From Trichuris trichiura (Eukaryota > Nematoda > Enoplea > Trichinellida > Trichuridae), in contig JBAJFE010000017.1 in NCBI GenBank assembly GCA_037903355.1, positions 186,001 through 250,000 on the forward strand: a DNA stretch of 64,000 nt. The letters run 5' to 3'. Within the stretch, counting starts at the first letter, position 1; the number at the start of each line of letters is the position of its first letter. A program made the translations under genes and the position numbers. Below, piece by piece: positions 14,101 through 26,800 of the stretch. The notes under the pieces are model-generated. The model had not been told where the DNA came from, ran no database searches, and worked only from the letters and a program-made list of their open reading frames with translations.

Positions 14101-14774
14101 CGGGAGCCGGTGAGCGCGGCCCAAAAAGCGGCATGGAAGCTTAAACTTCGACAGTTCTACGACGTGCTTCTCAGAAAGCGCTTCAGGAGCCTGCTAGTCG
14201 TGGCAATGCGAAATTTGAAGGTTATACAAGGCTATGTACACGTGTTGACACTACGTTCGTCTTGTGCTTATGACATAATTCTGTATTGTCGTATAACTCT
14301 ACGAATAAACTGTAGCTCTTCGAGCCCGCCAAACCACAACATATTAAATTCTTCACATTTTCAGCCTTAAATATGCAATACTTATAGCGCTCGCTGCAGC
14401 AAGTCATTTTAACCGAAGTTACCAATAACACACGGGATGCCATAGGTTTAGTTGACTAATCATTCTCTCTATTGGAGTCGCAACCGGCACGAAAGCGGGC
14501 ACGAATTTAAGACAAAGAAAATCAGTTTGAATTTAGAAAATACGCGTGCCGCACATTTCGGAGCGGCTGCATTGAGTTAGGCATTGGATTCGATTCCGGA
14601 GAAGCAGGCCCACCGTAGAGTCGTACGCGTCAAACAGTTTGCAACTAATTGCTAATAAAGCGAGGTTGGGCGGCAAAATATAACAAATAAAAAGAGGGCA
14701 CTAATTCACATAAAAATAACAAGCCAAAACAAATACTGTCCAAATAAAAATTACTAATAACATGATCAAAAAGC

Positions 14775-15930
14775 ATTTTATTTGATCATCAGGTACTTTA
14801 GATTAAATGATCTGCATGTACATGACCATACTGTTACTGCGGTTGGCTGTGCTATGTCGGAGTAAGAGTCTATAGGCTGTTCTGGAAGCCGGCTGGTGTG
14901 ACGATATGCTCAGCGAGCCTTGTATGGCTGAAAGATATGTGTCCCCTGTCGAAATGATCAGCCAACAACATCCTGCACCCGTCAGAAGCTCGCCACAGAC
15001 TGGTCTGCAGGCCTAAAGATACGATAACGGATGGCAGGGGCATGCGCAGCCCCCCACAGTGGGAGCAGTGCTCCGTTCTTGTCAAACAAGCCGTTCTCGC
15101 CGGATGGCCTTCGACGGTTTTACTGTGGGTGAAAGATATGCTGCGCTGAACGGATGCTGCCGTCCACATCTTATCAGAGGATTGTCAGCCAAACGATATT
15201 TTCCGACTTACCGACCGTAGACGGTATTCTACGATATTCATTTGCAGCTAGTTGGTGCGACGATATTGGCCAACCGTCCACCATTGCTGAACGAGTTGCT
15301 ACGTGAAGATATTAAAACAGTCGAACATAGACGCGAGAACGATGATGAGGAGTGAAAATCTGCTAGACCGCAGGAGCAGTAGGCCCACTGACCTTTCTGA
15401 TGGGTGCAGGATTTTATGATATGCAAGTGTCGACAGGGTTCGTATGGTTTGGGCCAGCTGGCATTCTTCGGCAGACGATTTGCGCCAGATATTTATTGGA
15501 CTATCTGAGTACCTCCCAATGGCGGATGTCATTAATGGAAAGAAAGTAATGAAAATCTGTAGCCACTAGAGCCCGTCCTGAACGTCCGAAGATATGGAAC
15601 CTAGCGGGAACGGCTTGTAGTTAGTGTTGGTTGAAATGTGGTAATCATAATGCGAAAAAGACAGTTAGTCGAAGAAAAGCTCAGTAGAAGAATGAAGATC
15701 AGCAGAGTTATTTCCAAAGTTCATTCCGCTGTCCCCGTTTCGACTGAAGTTGAACATGGACCCGGGCGACAGAGCATAGAGCTTCGACGGAACGGCTTAG
15801 CCAAACCGATGCTGCCTTTGTACTTGTTATATGATATTCTGGAAATTGAAGACCCGAAACATGGACGCGCTTCGTTTCGTTGTCTTCGTTATTGTTCTTG
15901 TACAATTTACTGAATTAAACGGTTTTGTTG
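14775..15930 (+). repeat. GATAT-motif repeat, copy 2
   Basis: Runs from a head with GATCATCAGGTACTTTAGA and TGCATGTACATG to a tail with GGACGCGCTTCGTTTCGTTG and TCTTCGTTATT. A 24-nt core of the tail (15870-15893) is identical in copies 3 and 4. The body is degenerate, but I counted eleven GATAT motifs on this strand (first at 14903, last at 15833), usually preceded by AC, AA or AT. Segments 14950-15025 and 15232-15330 align to copies 3 and 4. No convincing protein is encoded. Confidence 0.7.
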
Positions 15931-17118
15931 CGAAACACAATAACGACTTCTGAAAATAAGCTAGCAGCGCAATAGCTATCGCTCCAATGCAAATTTGGTT
16001 TCATTTAAGATTTACTTTTTCACTACCTCAAAGTTTTTGTTAGTACTTCTGGAACTCCTTAATACCGTACTCTGCATACCTGCAGGTTAAATACAGCAAG
16101 AAAAGCAGATGGACGCACATGATTTTCTGCGCGTTATTTCTTCCCTTGTAGTGTCTGAAATAAGCTGTCCACAGATTCTCTTCATTCTGATGCAGTAATT
16201 GTATAGTTTTCCCTCAATTTCAACAGCACAGTGTGGGTTAGCGTTGAAATCGATAAACCCTTAATCATACGCGTGTAAAAATACTGGAAATTTAATTTTC
16301 CAAAATTCTATATCGCGCTGTATGCCAATTCTCGTTGAGTGATTAAGCGGGAGAGCAACAATTAATTGCCAGTATTCTTGTACCTGCATTACCTACAGAA
16401 GGATGTGCAGGTAGTCGCTTCGAGGAAAATTTTTGCTCACTTCTGGTGGCTGAATATTTCTTTCTGCTGAAAGCACTGCAGAACAATAGATTGGTCGAAA
16501 CTTTCTTTGCAGCTTCTTCGAACTCCTTCGTAATCCTGTGTAAATACGATAAAGTCCATTTTCGAAATACAGAACTACAGAGTTTGGCTTTGTGGAGCCT
16601 ACTTGCTGGAAAGGCTAATTGTAAACTGCTGCTTACTTGAAGTTATATTCGCTCGTAGTAATTATCCCCTAATTAGGACATCCAATTTCTAAACTTTTCC
16701 GAGTAACGAAAGGTAAAATGCACATCAGAGTCTAACATGAAATCAAGTTATTTTGCGAGTTCTTCGAATTTTGCGGATAGAGCAGATGGTACAGGCGAAA
16801 GCATTAAGAGCTCACATTCGTGCTTATGTCCTGTCGTAATCCTATTCTCATAGTATACTAGTTGATGCTTATTGATTATGCAAATTTCGGCACAGCTTCT
16901 GATTAATAAAAACTTGCTTATTTCTTTTGCCTTAGTTCATTCTTGTTTCTGCAACAGTATGAAAATGAGGAAGGATAGACAGACAACCAAGAAGGCGACC
17001 TATTTGCAATCGTTCTGTCTCCTCAACCGCCTTTACAAGCAAGTGCGAACGTGTATGCTGGTGTAAAGCCATATGGATATCTCCATTCTAAAAACAATAA
17101 GTAAAAGTTTTAAAAAAA

Positions 17119-17262
17119 TCCGTAAGGCAAAATCCACCATAAGTAAATATTTAACTAACTTCGTAAAGTAAAATTCATCATAAGTAAATGTTTATCTAAT
17201 TCCGTAAGGCAAAATTCTCCATTTGTATTATTTTAAGGAATTCCGTAAGAAAAAATTAGCCA
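17119..17262. repeat. 41-bp tandem repeat, about 3.5 copies
   Basis: Units begin at 17119, 17161, 17201 and 17242 (lengths 42, 40 and 41, then a partial one). Each begins with a variant of TCCGTAAGGCAAAATTC followed by an A/T-rich stretch. The copies have diverged by several substitutions each. It lies between copies 2 and 3 of the GATAT repeat. Confidence 0.8.
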
Positions 17263-17949
17263 AAAGGTGCTTCAATCCAGGCTACAGGTGAACTAAAGGT
17301 CCTTCTAAACAAGGGAAAATATTTGTTAAATCGTGATCCCGCAAGTCCCGCGTTTACCATTTGTGATGCTCAAGTTCAATATACTCTCTGCCAGCTTGCA
17401 GCCTGCTTCAACGCGACTAAACATAAGCTTCCTAATAGTTCGCATCGTTTTTTCTCAGCCATTGTAAGCCTCAGGATTATGTAAAGATGGTGCGTGCCGG
17501 CAAGAATGCTCCTTTGATTGGAGAAGAAACGTAAGCTGAGAGGTTATCAAAAATAGGCATCACGAAAGTTCAGGGACGGAGTGACACGAAAGGATGACTC
17601 AAAACCAGTTCAATTTTTCGAATTTTAGTCCTTTTCTATTAGATACGAATGTGCATAAGGTAAAGTCACTAGCGAAAAATGTAAAGAAAACAATGTCGCA
17701 TTAAATGCCGCGTAGTCTTCTTTTGCAAAGCGGTTATTTACGATGACCGTTACAATACTAAAACAATAAATTGGGCTTAAAACTAGAAAATATGATTGAT
17801 TCAGTTTTGGCTCAATGACGTACTAATAGCTAAGTTAAGGGCGGCAGCTTTGCGCAAGGCAATTGGACGGAAATAATGCAAATTATTGGAGCTTAGATAC
17901 AAGTTATAACCCAGCAAAGATAGGAAACTGCGAGGCAAGTTTTGCAATG

Positions 17950-18690
17950 GACTTTATCTGATCAGCAGGTACTATGGATAACTTGATGTGCATGTGCTTG
18001 GTATACTGTTAAAATTCTAGTTGCTGTAGTTGACGATGTAGTAGTTAAGGTGTAGTTGTGCAGTGCGGTTGTGCTGAAAACTGCTCTGGAAGCCAGTTGC
18101 CATCAAGATATTAGCGCACCGATGATCAGCCAGCAACGTTGCGCAATCATCAGCGGCTCGCTAGAGAGTGGCTTCCAGGCTGAAAGATATGAAGACGAAG
18201 AGTGAAGATTTGCGCAACCTGCAAAGTCGGTATAACATCTGCAGTTGTCTGTAGGTAATTAGCTGTACGCGCCAACGATGAAGGCCAAGAACGGTGGCAA
18301 ACTACTAGAGGCCATGTTGAAAGCCTAAGGATATGAGGCCTAACAAGAAAGATATTTAACCTCGCTGGTTGAAGACGAGAAATGATATTGGGAAGAAAGA
18401 ACTTTGGTGGACGGCGAATTCTGCAAGGGAACTCACACTGGCTGTACGATATCCAGTGCACTGCCCTTTTTTCTATCAAGTTGAAGATGGTCGGTGACGT
18501 GCTCAAAGATCTTTCGGTTTTTGGGGAAATGATATGTGGGAGAAGCGTTCTTCATGTCAGCTGTCCCGGTATTTTGCGTCCTACGATATTCCCGAAATGG
18601 AAGGCGCAGTTCGTGGACGCACTTCGTTTCGTTGTCTTCGTTATTCTTGTACGATTTACTGTATTAAACTGTTTTTCCTGTGATTTCTGT
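17950..18690 (+). repeat. GATAT-motif repeat, copy 3
   Basis: Head at 17955 (CTGATCAGCAGGTACTATGG, then GTGCATGTGC and ATACTGTT) and tail at 18615-18650 (GGACGCACTTCGTTTCGTTG onward) match copies 2 and 4. Eight GATAT motifs start at 18107, 18186, 18330, 18351, 18384, 18448, 18531 and 18585. The stretch ATGATCAGCCAGCAACG at 18122 aligns to copy 2 at 14955, and both continue to an AAGATA motif after about 60 nt. It is the shortest complete copy (about 0.7 kb). Confidence 0.7.
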
Positions 18691-19494
18691 AGTCAGCTTC
18701 ATAACTATACGGTTTAAACAGCGGCCTGCGTTGCAACTCAAGTTTTTTTTCGCTAGAACCTAGAAACTTCTTTGACACAGTCAAGCATGCGGCTGTTAGC
18801 ATGCCGAATGTTATAATAATTTTATTGCCTCACTTTCAACGTTATTACGCAGGCTAACGCTGAAAGCATTGAGTGAAACCTACTGTTATTAGAAAAATGC
18901 TTCCTTTCCGTAAGCGTTCTGCAAATAACAAGAGCTTCTCTTATTCCAATTTCGGGCTTCAATATCTTGAAACAATGCACGTGATGCGCGCTGCCCTGCT
19001 GCTGTATGGTTAGACGAGCGAGCAGGAATTATTTTTTTAAAAGTGCATTTGCTTCGTACCTGCATTACCTACAGTATAACGTTCGGTTAAGCATTGCTTG
19101 AAAGGACTCCTGCTCACTCTGTTTCCGCTGATCATTATTCCGTTTTATTGCAAACAATGAAAAGCTAAAAATTAGCTTAAAATTTTCATAGTACTTGTTC
19201 AGCAGTAAACAACCCGTTTTGTGTGGCAACTAAAGTCTCTGCATCAAAGTAGCGACTGATCCTGGGGACAAGCCGGCAGTGTACCTAATGTTAATCCCGC
19301 CGCCTATAACACCACAAGAGCTAACAGATGATACAGAATAGCAACAACTAGAGCGGCTTGGCTGCGTCGAGACGGGTTGCGCCTTACTTAATGAGAATTT
19401 AGCTTTCTTGGAAACAGTTTAAACTGCAAAAGTGCAAGAACTTAGAAAAATTTTACCTAAAGGTAACAAACCACACGAAAAGTTTTCAACTGAG

Positions 19495-20580
19495 CTTTGT
19501 TTGATGATCAGGTAGTATAGACTTATTGATGCGCATGTACATTTGCCTACTGTCGATAGTTGCAGTAGCTGCGGATGGCATTGTAGTAGAAGACGGGCTT
19601 GTAGATTGCGGTTCTGCTGGCTGTTCTGTGATCTAGCTGGCGTTAGGATATACGCGATGAGTTCTGAAAGCCCGAATCATATGTTTCGCCGTCGAGGATA
19701 TGTTGAACACATTTGCGGTTGGTGTCAAGCCTGACTTGCCCTGGACAACTGCTGGCAAGCGTTTCATACCAGCAAATTGTTGGTAGTTGGGTTAGAATAT
19801 GATATTTAAGCATAACGATATTTTTCGATGAGCCGAAGAAGAATGATATTCATCTTTGCTGGTAGGCAGCATGTGGGCGGTCCGGCGTTTACCAGCTGTT
19901 CTACATCGCTGAACGGGTTGCCACGTGTAAATATTGATATGGCCAAACACGAACGCTGAATACTGGGAGCCTATAATTCGCACGAGGAATCCGAGACTGC
20001 ATTTTGGCTACCGTTTTGTGGGGAGATGACTGTTGACTTTCCAAGCCAGAACAGACTTCGCTGATGCAGATGCCCTCATGATATATACTAACTGACGATG
20101 ATATTTCAAAACGCGGCTTTGTCGAACCAGGAGCAATTTGAAAGATATGGAAACAAGGCTTGTTAGAAGCTGTACGAGCTCATCCGGAGCGCCTTAAAGA
20201 TATGAAGACTGATAAGGGAAGGCTGGCGCAGACTGGCCATAAGGCAGGAATCTCTATGCGAAGAAAGAAAGTCAGCAAACGGGAAGCTCCGGAGGTGAAT
20301 GGCCAGCAGCCGGATGATTTAGTATGAGTCTCTTGCGCTGTCCTGGTTTGGACGAAAGCTGAAAGTGACCCGAAAGTTCGCTTCAAAGCAAGATAGCTTT
20401 TAAAGATATGCAAGATATTAGGAGAAATGGTCTGCCAGGATGGAACAGTTCCCATTGCTTTGATGCTACGATATTATCGAAGAATGAAGGCGCAGAACGT
20501 GGACGCACTTCGTTTCGTTGTCTTCGTTATTATTCTTATCTAAATTTGCTTTGCTGAACCGATTTTCTGCGTTTTGTACA
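19495..20580 (+). repeat. GATAT-motif repeat, copy 4
   Basis: Head at 19500 (GTTTGATGATCAGGTAG, then GCGCATGTACAT) and tail at 20500-20535 (GGACGCACTTCGTTTCGTTG onward). Thirteen GATAT motifs lie between 19647 and 20470. Segments match copy 1 (19815-19860) and copy 2 (19845-19970, including CGCTGAACGGGTTGCCACGT). No convincing protein is encoded on either strand. Confidence 0.7.
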
Positions 20581-21705
20581 GACAGCGTAATTCTAAAAAT
20601 AAAATCTAAAACATAACCAGCTTTGCAGTACTGTGAATACGATTTCGCTCGAGCGTCCTTGAATTTTTAAGCCCTCTAGCTTTCCCTGACGTAATGGTTT
20701 TTTAGTCGCATAATTCTCGTGACTTCAGTGGTATTACGTTGATTAAAGTTGAAACCGATGAGCGGAACTTTAGACGCGAAATTTTGCATAAAAGTTTGCA
20801 TCTTTGCTTGCGCATTCTGTCGGTAGGAAATGCTTTCCTTTAGCTCGTACTGAGACTTTGAGATGTTAAAAAATAAATGGCTAAGGGATGATGAAACACG
20901 CTGTGGCAAACGAATCTACATTTTTGATCTTATTTCGATGAGTTCCTTGAACTAACTACCGTACATTGGGAATGCAGGTTCGTTTTTAAAACACAGAAAG
21001 CTATCCTGCCACGCTTTTACCTAAGCCGAAAACAAAACATAATTCTTACGTGCAGACTAAGATGTAGTTAAGCACAGAATAGACAGGCTGAACAATGCAC
21101 AATAATTGAATAGTTAGGCCATAGTAGGCTTGCGCTGCTGGCGATTTTGTTCTGCCTTTACCTTAGGCTAAAACCAAAATGCAAAACTTACTTTAAAGCA
21201 AGAGCAGCGCCGGATGGTTTCTAAGCTCGTCAGTTTGGACAGAACATGACGAAATATTTCCCCGAAGAAAAGTTGCACTTTGTTTGTGCCAGACAGTTAC
21301 GAGAATTTTGGAAAAACAAGACCAAACCGCTCTACCGTTATTGTACACGCATTGGCCAAAACGCAATTTGCAGTTTAGTATTTTTAAAAAAGGTTTCCTT
21401 TCACTTTGCCTCGGCTGCTCAGTCCTCCCGCCAAAGCCCCTTCATTATGCGGCCTCTGCTACATTGCATTTATTCCGGCCATTCTGTTCCGCCTTTAGAT
21501 AAGTCTAAGCCTAAGGAGAGAGCTTACATTGCATTTATGTATGTCGATAGCAAGTAAAGAACCTGCATTTTTTAAGTTACAGTACACCTCGAGCTCGTGT
21601 AGACAAGGTCCTTGTTTTGTCCTCGAAGCAATATAAATAGTTACTTCTTCGCCTCTGCAAAAGCGCTTATGTTTGTGGAGAAAAAGTTGAACTGTTTTCA
21701 AGCCT
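20581..21705. other. Intergenic, nothing recognised
   Basis: Only short open frames. Part of 20940-21000 resembles sequence downstream of copy 2 (16030-16090), so the duplication that produced the GATAT repeats extends a little past the conserved tail. Confidence 0.4.
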
Positions 21706-21787
21706 CGCTGTGGACAGGATTCGAACCTGTGCGGGTATAACCCAATGGATTTCAAGTCCAACGCCTTAACCACTCGGCCACCACAGC
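21706..21787 (-). tRNA. tRNA-Ser (anticodon TGA)
   Basis: Read on the minus strand this folds as a type II tRNA of 82 nt. The acceptor arms GCTGTGG/CCACAGC pair perfectly, the discriminator is G, the D-arm is of the GTGGTTAAGGC type, and the variable arm is long (GGGT-TAT-ACCC). The T-arm is ACAGG-TTCGAAT-CCTGT. The anticodon loop is CTTGAAA, giving TGA (reads UCA). Position 27 (T) faces position 43 (T), one mismatch that its neighbour does not have. No intron. Confidence 0.95.
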
Positions 21788-22194
21788 AAGCATCAGATAT
21801 GCTTTGCGAGTCCATAAATTACGGTGGAGAATTCCGACGCGTTGTCTAGTAAGGATTCCTGCTAAAATGTCGACCCCACTGTGTTCGACTGAAATGCTAC
21901 CATTTTACAGTAAGAGTCTGTCTACAAAAAACAAGTGGTCAACGCTTTTGGATCCCGTGCGACCTATCGTGTAGGGTTCAGTCAAGCCACCATCATAGCT
22001 ACAGTTGGTGAAATAACGATGAGCACAACTTCAACATGCAGATACTATTTTCTGTATTTGCTTTGGATGAGTAAAGTAATTTAATGTCCTAATCAATGTT
22101 ACAATCAGCAAGCAGACTGGACTTGCAAAACAGCAGGCTACAGCAAAAGATTTTTGGACAGGTTCACACTTGCTTTAAAGAAAAATCTCTGCGT

Positions 22195-22276
22195 GCTGTG
22201 GTGGCCGAGTGGTTAAGGCGTTGGACTCGAAATCCAATGGGTTATACCCGCACAGGTTCGAATCCTGTCCACAGCG
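22195..22276 (+). tRNA. tRNA-Ser (anticodon CGA)
   Basis: An 82-nt type II tRNA, identical to the gene at 21706-21787 except in the anticodon (loop CTCGAAA, CGA, reads UCG) and base 43, which here is A and pairs with T27. The acceptor stem, long variable arm and T-arm are perfect. The two genes are transcribed away from each other and are 407 bp apart. This suggests duplication followed by an anticodon change within the serine family. Confidence 0.95.
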
Positions 22277-23857
22277 ATATCTGACGCACCTAAGTCAATT
22301 TTTTGTTTGGCAGAATATCTATTGTGCAAAGCTCAAATTAAGAAAAATAGTCGTGTTCACAAATGCTGTCATTACATTCAATTCGCAAAAATAATTTTCA
22401 CCCAACTTTCTAACATTAAGTGATCTACAATAAGCTAAGCTCCTACGTGAAATCTTAAATGGACGTCCAAATAAAGCGAATTAACTGTCAGCTAAACTCT
22501 GCGTGGAACAAATGTGAATTGATTAGCTAAAAAAAACTTCAAAAACCATTGGACGCTTCCTGAATCAAAGCTTTTGTACGTCAGCAGTGACTTTGCTGGT
22601 AAATATGCGAAATGACAGTTTTTGCCCATAAAAGGAAAGCGCCTTTTGTATTCGCTGAAACATTGCCTATGTTGTGACATTTCAATAACCGCTGTACATA
22701 GGCTTGCTCTCAATGAACTTAAGCATCGGCGTGTCATACTGTACATTCAAAAATTCAAACAGTTCCAACTGCAGTGAGGATGCGCAAACCGAATTGATGT
22801 TATAATTTCGTTTGTCTAATGAACTTCTGATCGCGGCAATCTTGAATATCACCTTAGAATTGTTCAAAACTTTTTCCGTAGCAACGAAAAGTATATTTTG
22901 CTATTTAGCTTGAATTGAACCTGAGCATCAATTATCCAGAAAGTGAATTAGCTTGAAATCGTAAGGTTAAAAAATAAATAGGATTGCAATTCTTTACAAG
23001 GACAAATAAGCAGCACGCTGCGCCAGTTATTTGAATTGTAACAACTTGATTTCGCGTTTACTTAAACAATGCAATTGAGCCGCAAAAAATCAACCGAACT
23101 ATTATGATGCGCCTTAAGTACGTTATCAGCTCGCTTTGTTGCCGCAAATTATTACTCATTGAAAGTCGCAAATAATTTACTCAAGCATGAGATCAACGCT
23201 GAAATTTTGGGCGAGAAAAATTTCTACGCTAACAACGACAGGAAAGAAGAACTACGCGTCGCGAAAAGCAAACGAAAGTTTGTCTTTGGACAATAGTGAA
23301 CGATTAGAATTAAACTTAATATACTACAATACAGAGAGCGACAGTGCAATTTCAAAACGTCGAAAACAATTTGTACAAAAGATCGTTGGTCCAACACGAC
23401 GGCAAAGAAGACAACGCGCCGACCATATACTTCGTTCGCTGACCACATACTCAGACACACACACACGGGGAAGACGAACTAGACGCGTCATCTTCGTCGT
23501 ATAGGCGCCATAGGCAATTGGTGACTTATTGATGCGCGTCCAATGCCGTCAAAATAATGGATGTAAGACGGCAAAAAGGGCGCGAACAAAACACATTACA
23601 CAACGCATATACCGTCTTGAATAAAATCGCGCAGAAACAGTGATTATGCTCAGCGTTTGATCGCATGATTGAGGAGGACAACTTATTAATGGACGTCACA
23701 CTTAGGATTGTTGCAATAGAATACGGAAAGTGTACTGTTCTTAAAAATTGGAAAAACAAAGCTGTATTATTATTATTATTATCATTATTATTATTATTTT
23801 TCTTCTTTTCGCTAAATGCGTTGGGCTCTTTGCAACCGCTTTGCGCCTCTTTCGCTC
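22277..23857. other. Intergenic, with an ATT microsatellite
   Basis: No gene seen. An interrupted (ATT)n run at 23765-23798 lies 60 nt beyond the GLUT stop codon, so it is probably in that gene's 3' untranslated region, where it reads (AAT)n. Confidence 0.5.
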
Positions 23858-26800
23858 TCACTTTTGCCCAACTGAGCGCTTCAACCCCTCGACAACATCC
23901 TCAACGGAGCGATTCTTCGTCTCCGGCACGAACTTGTACGTGAACAACCAAAAGATGGTCAAAAAGCCGGCAAAGACCAAGAATGAATACTCGGCAATTG
24001 CATTCTGCAAGTTAGGGCTCAGTTAGACATTTGCATACGGATAGGCTGACCAACCTGTAATGGCGGGAAAGCCCATCCAACAATGAATGCGGCACCCCAA
24101 TTGACCGGCACTGCTACGGACGTTGCGTGACCGCGAGCATTCTGCATAAATAGTTCGCTGACGAAAAACCACGGAATTGCGCCTGAAAATTTAGTCAAAA
24201 TATTTAAATAAGCTACAAAGGAAAAATCAATTCGAGCCAACCTGGTCCAGTGGCGAAGGCGACCACGAAAAGGATGACGAAAATTATGCACAGAACAGCA
24301 GTGTTGATTCCCTGCTTCTGAAAATAGAAAGGAAAAAATGACGCATTTCCCTTCGCTCGCTTGTGAGGAGCAAACCAGCAGCGCCATTGCTATAGTTAAC
24401 CCAATAGAGGTGATCCACATGCCGCCCAAACCAATAAGATGAAGCGTTCTGCGACCGGCTCGATCGATAATCGCCGTTGATACAATGGTCATTACGACGT
24501 TGGTTGCTCCGACACCCATTGTTGCGTATTGAGCTTTTTCGGGTCCCAAACCGGCGCCTTCGTCAAAAATTCTGGTCGAATAGAACATAACCTGAAAGCA
24601 ACAATGCCTCATTCATCTACGCGGTGTTCGACACAGACTTTTCAATAAAACTGAAAGAAAAATTTTACAAGTTGGGTTTTTAAGTTTGAACGAATAAAGT
24701 TTATTGGATGCAACTGCGCTTGCAGCAAAGAAACAAAGCAAAAGCAACATAATAAACAAATACATAGCGAAATTTTTTCTCTCTCTCTCTCTCTTGCTTA
24801 CCGCGTTGATTCCGGACAACTGCTGCGAAAGCATCATCATAACGCAGATGAGCAGCGCCCAACGAAGCACCTTGTCTTTGAACATATCCGTAAATTTCAC
24901 CTGAAACAATAAGCCGCTAAAAAATGGGACCCGCCAATGAGGGCGCTGCGGGAATGAGGGACCTTGGGTGTTTCCAACATCTTCTTCGACTCGTCCGTCA
25001 TAACTTGCAATTCGGCTTCGACATCGTTGGTCCGTCGAAGCTTTTGCAGCGCTGCAATTTTTAACGGATAAGAAAAGCGACGCCGCACGCTAAGCTACGA
25101 GCGTACCAACTTTGGCAGCCTCCAACTTTTGCTGATGGATCAACAGGTACTTGGGACTTTCAGGGCAAAAAGGCAACGTGGCAAGCTGGAAGATGGCGGG
25201 AACAATGGTCAACACTAAAAAAGAAATTTTTTTTGTATTCTACAAAAGAGAATGGAACGCCCAAACTGTCGTACAAAGAACAACGGGCCACAGCGTATCA
25301 GTTCCTAGTAAGCTCGACAAGCCCAACACTTGCGAAACAAGTATGGCAATTGTGACGACCAACTGATTAACGCTGCCCAGCATGCCTCGCAGGTTGATCG
25401 GCGATATTTCGGTCAGGTACATTGGACAGATGGCGCTGTTGATGCCTGGTAACATTTGAATTCAAAAAAGAATGAACCTGCAAATCACCAATCGACTCCT
25501 ACCGCAGCAGATGCCGATAACGATGCGACCAATCAGCAAGTAGACGAACGATCCGCCCGATTTGCTGCCCGCCATCAGTCCGGCGCCCAAGAAGGCTACG
25601 ATGTTATTCAACAGCATTCCATTGCGTCTGGAAAGAAAAAAAAGGGGCCAAAGATGAGATTGACTGCGGTAAATAAGGCGGAAAAAATTTCCTACCGACC
25701 AAACCTGTCCGCCACGTAGCCGGACAGCATACCGCCGATTAAACCGCCGAACGGCATGAAGCCAACGATCGATGCCCAGATATTGTCCAGATCTTCCTTC
25801 TTGTACGGGTTGTCGGCCGATGAAGTCGAGTTGATCCATTGTTTGATCACCTTAAAAGGAATTGTTGAACGAAATTAAACGTAGCAGCCTTTTTTTTAAA
25901 TAAAGGGATATTTCCTTGAAAAGTCGTTGCATTTCTCCGCGCTTATCGACTAACGTGCGCCCAATAAGGGTCGAAAGGTCAAAAGGTCAACAAAAACTGG
26001 CAGGCAAAGAGGGTAACCAAAAAAAGGCGCGTCAAAATTTGCAAATGACCAACTTGACATTTTCTTCACCTTTTCGGGAGCGTTCATGACGCCAATACTG
26101 TAGCCGAAAATGAACGACGAACCAAGTGCCGAAGCGCATATGGCAAAGATGAGCGGTCCAGTGAGGCTTCCCTAAAAAAGAAGAAAAACACAATACTATA
26201 AGCATTCAACATAGTAATTCGGAGGTGAATAAAAGTAGCATAAGTTTTCTTATGAAAAAAACAACAAGAAATTTGAATGCACCGTATTTGTGGCCATCGC
26301 TTTCTCTGCTCCTTCGTTACCGAGAGTGCTGACAGCTTAGAGATAAGCACGGACGCAGAAGAGCCGAGCAGTCGAAGGAAGATGGAGAAAGCGCGTTCGC
26401 GGAAAAATCAGCGTGTGATACGCGGAGGGGCATTCACTCGTCTGATATTATACACAGACGCCCAATCGAAACGTGGCACTCTCCTCATGGCAAACCAGTT
26501 TGACGAACGCCGTTGACCGGGCGCTATGTCTACTTTTTTGCGCCGTTGCAACCCAAAATTCCCTTCCATCCAAAGAAGTGACGAATTCGGCAAACCAACT
26601 TAACCTATGCTGATGGCGCGAAAAAAAACACATTTCTTGCTCGACAACACTATTACGCAATACGAACATAGCTTAACCACAAAAAAGAATCAATAAAAAT
26701 TTTTCTGAGGCGAAAAGCGTTTTGCCCATTTTCAGCTGACTTTCTTTGGCTGCGAAGCTGAAACAACGCTTAAAAAGGTAGGGTAATTTGCATAAACACT

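Noticed and set aside
15638..15913. 91-codon open frame inside GATAT repeat copy 2
   Set aside because: It ends inside the conserved tail, is not open in the other copies, and has no recognisable product.
18150..18717. 118- and 111-codon frames on opposite strands in repeat copy 3
   Set aside because: Not preserved in copies 2 or 4; the repeat appears non-coding.
13405..20580. CRISPR-like array
   Set aside because: The recurrent motif is only five to seven bases at irregular spacing (about 20-240 nt), and the genome is eukaryotic.
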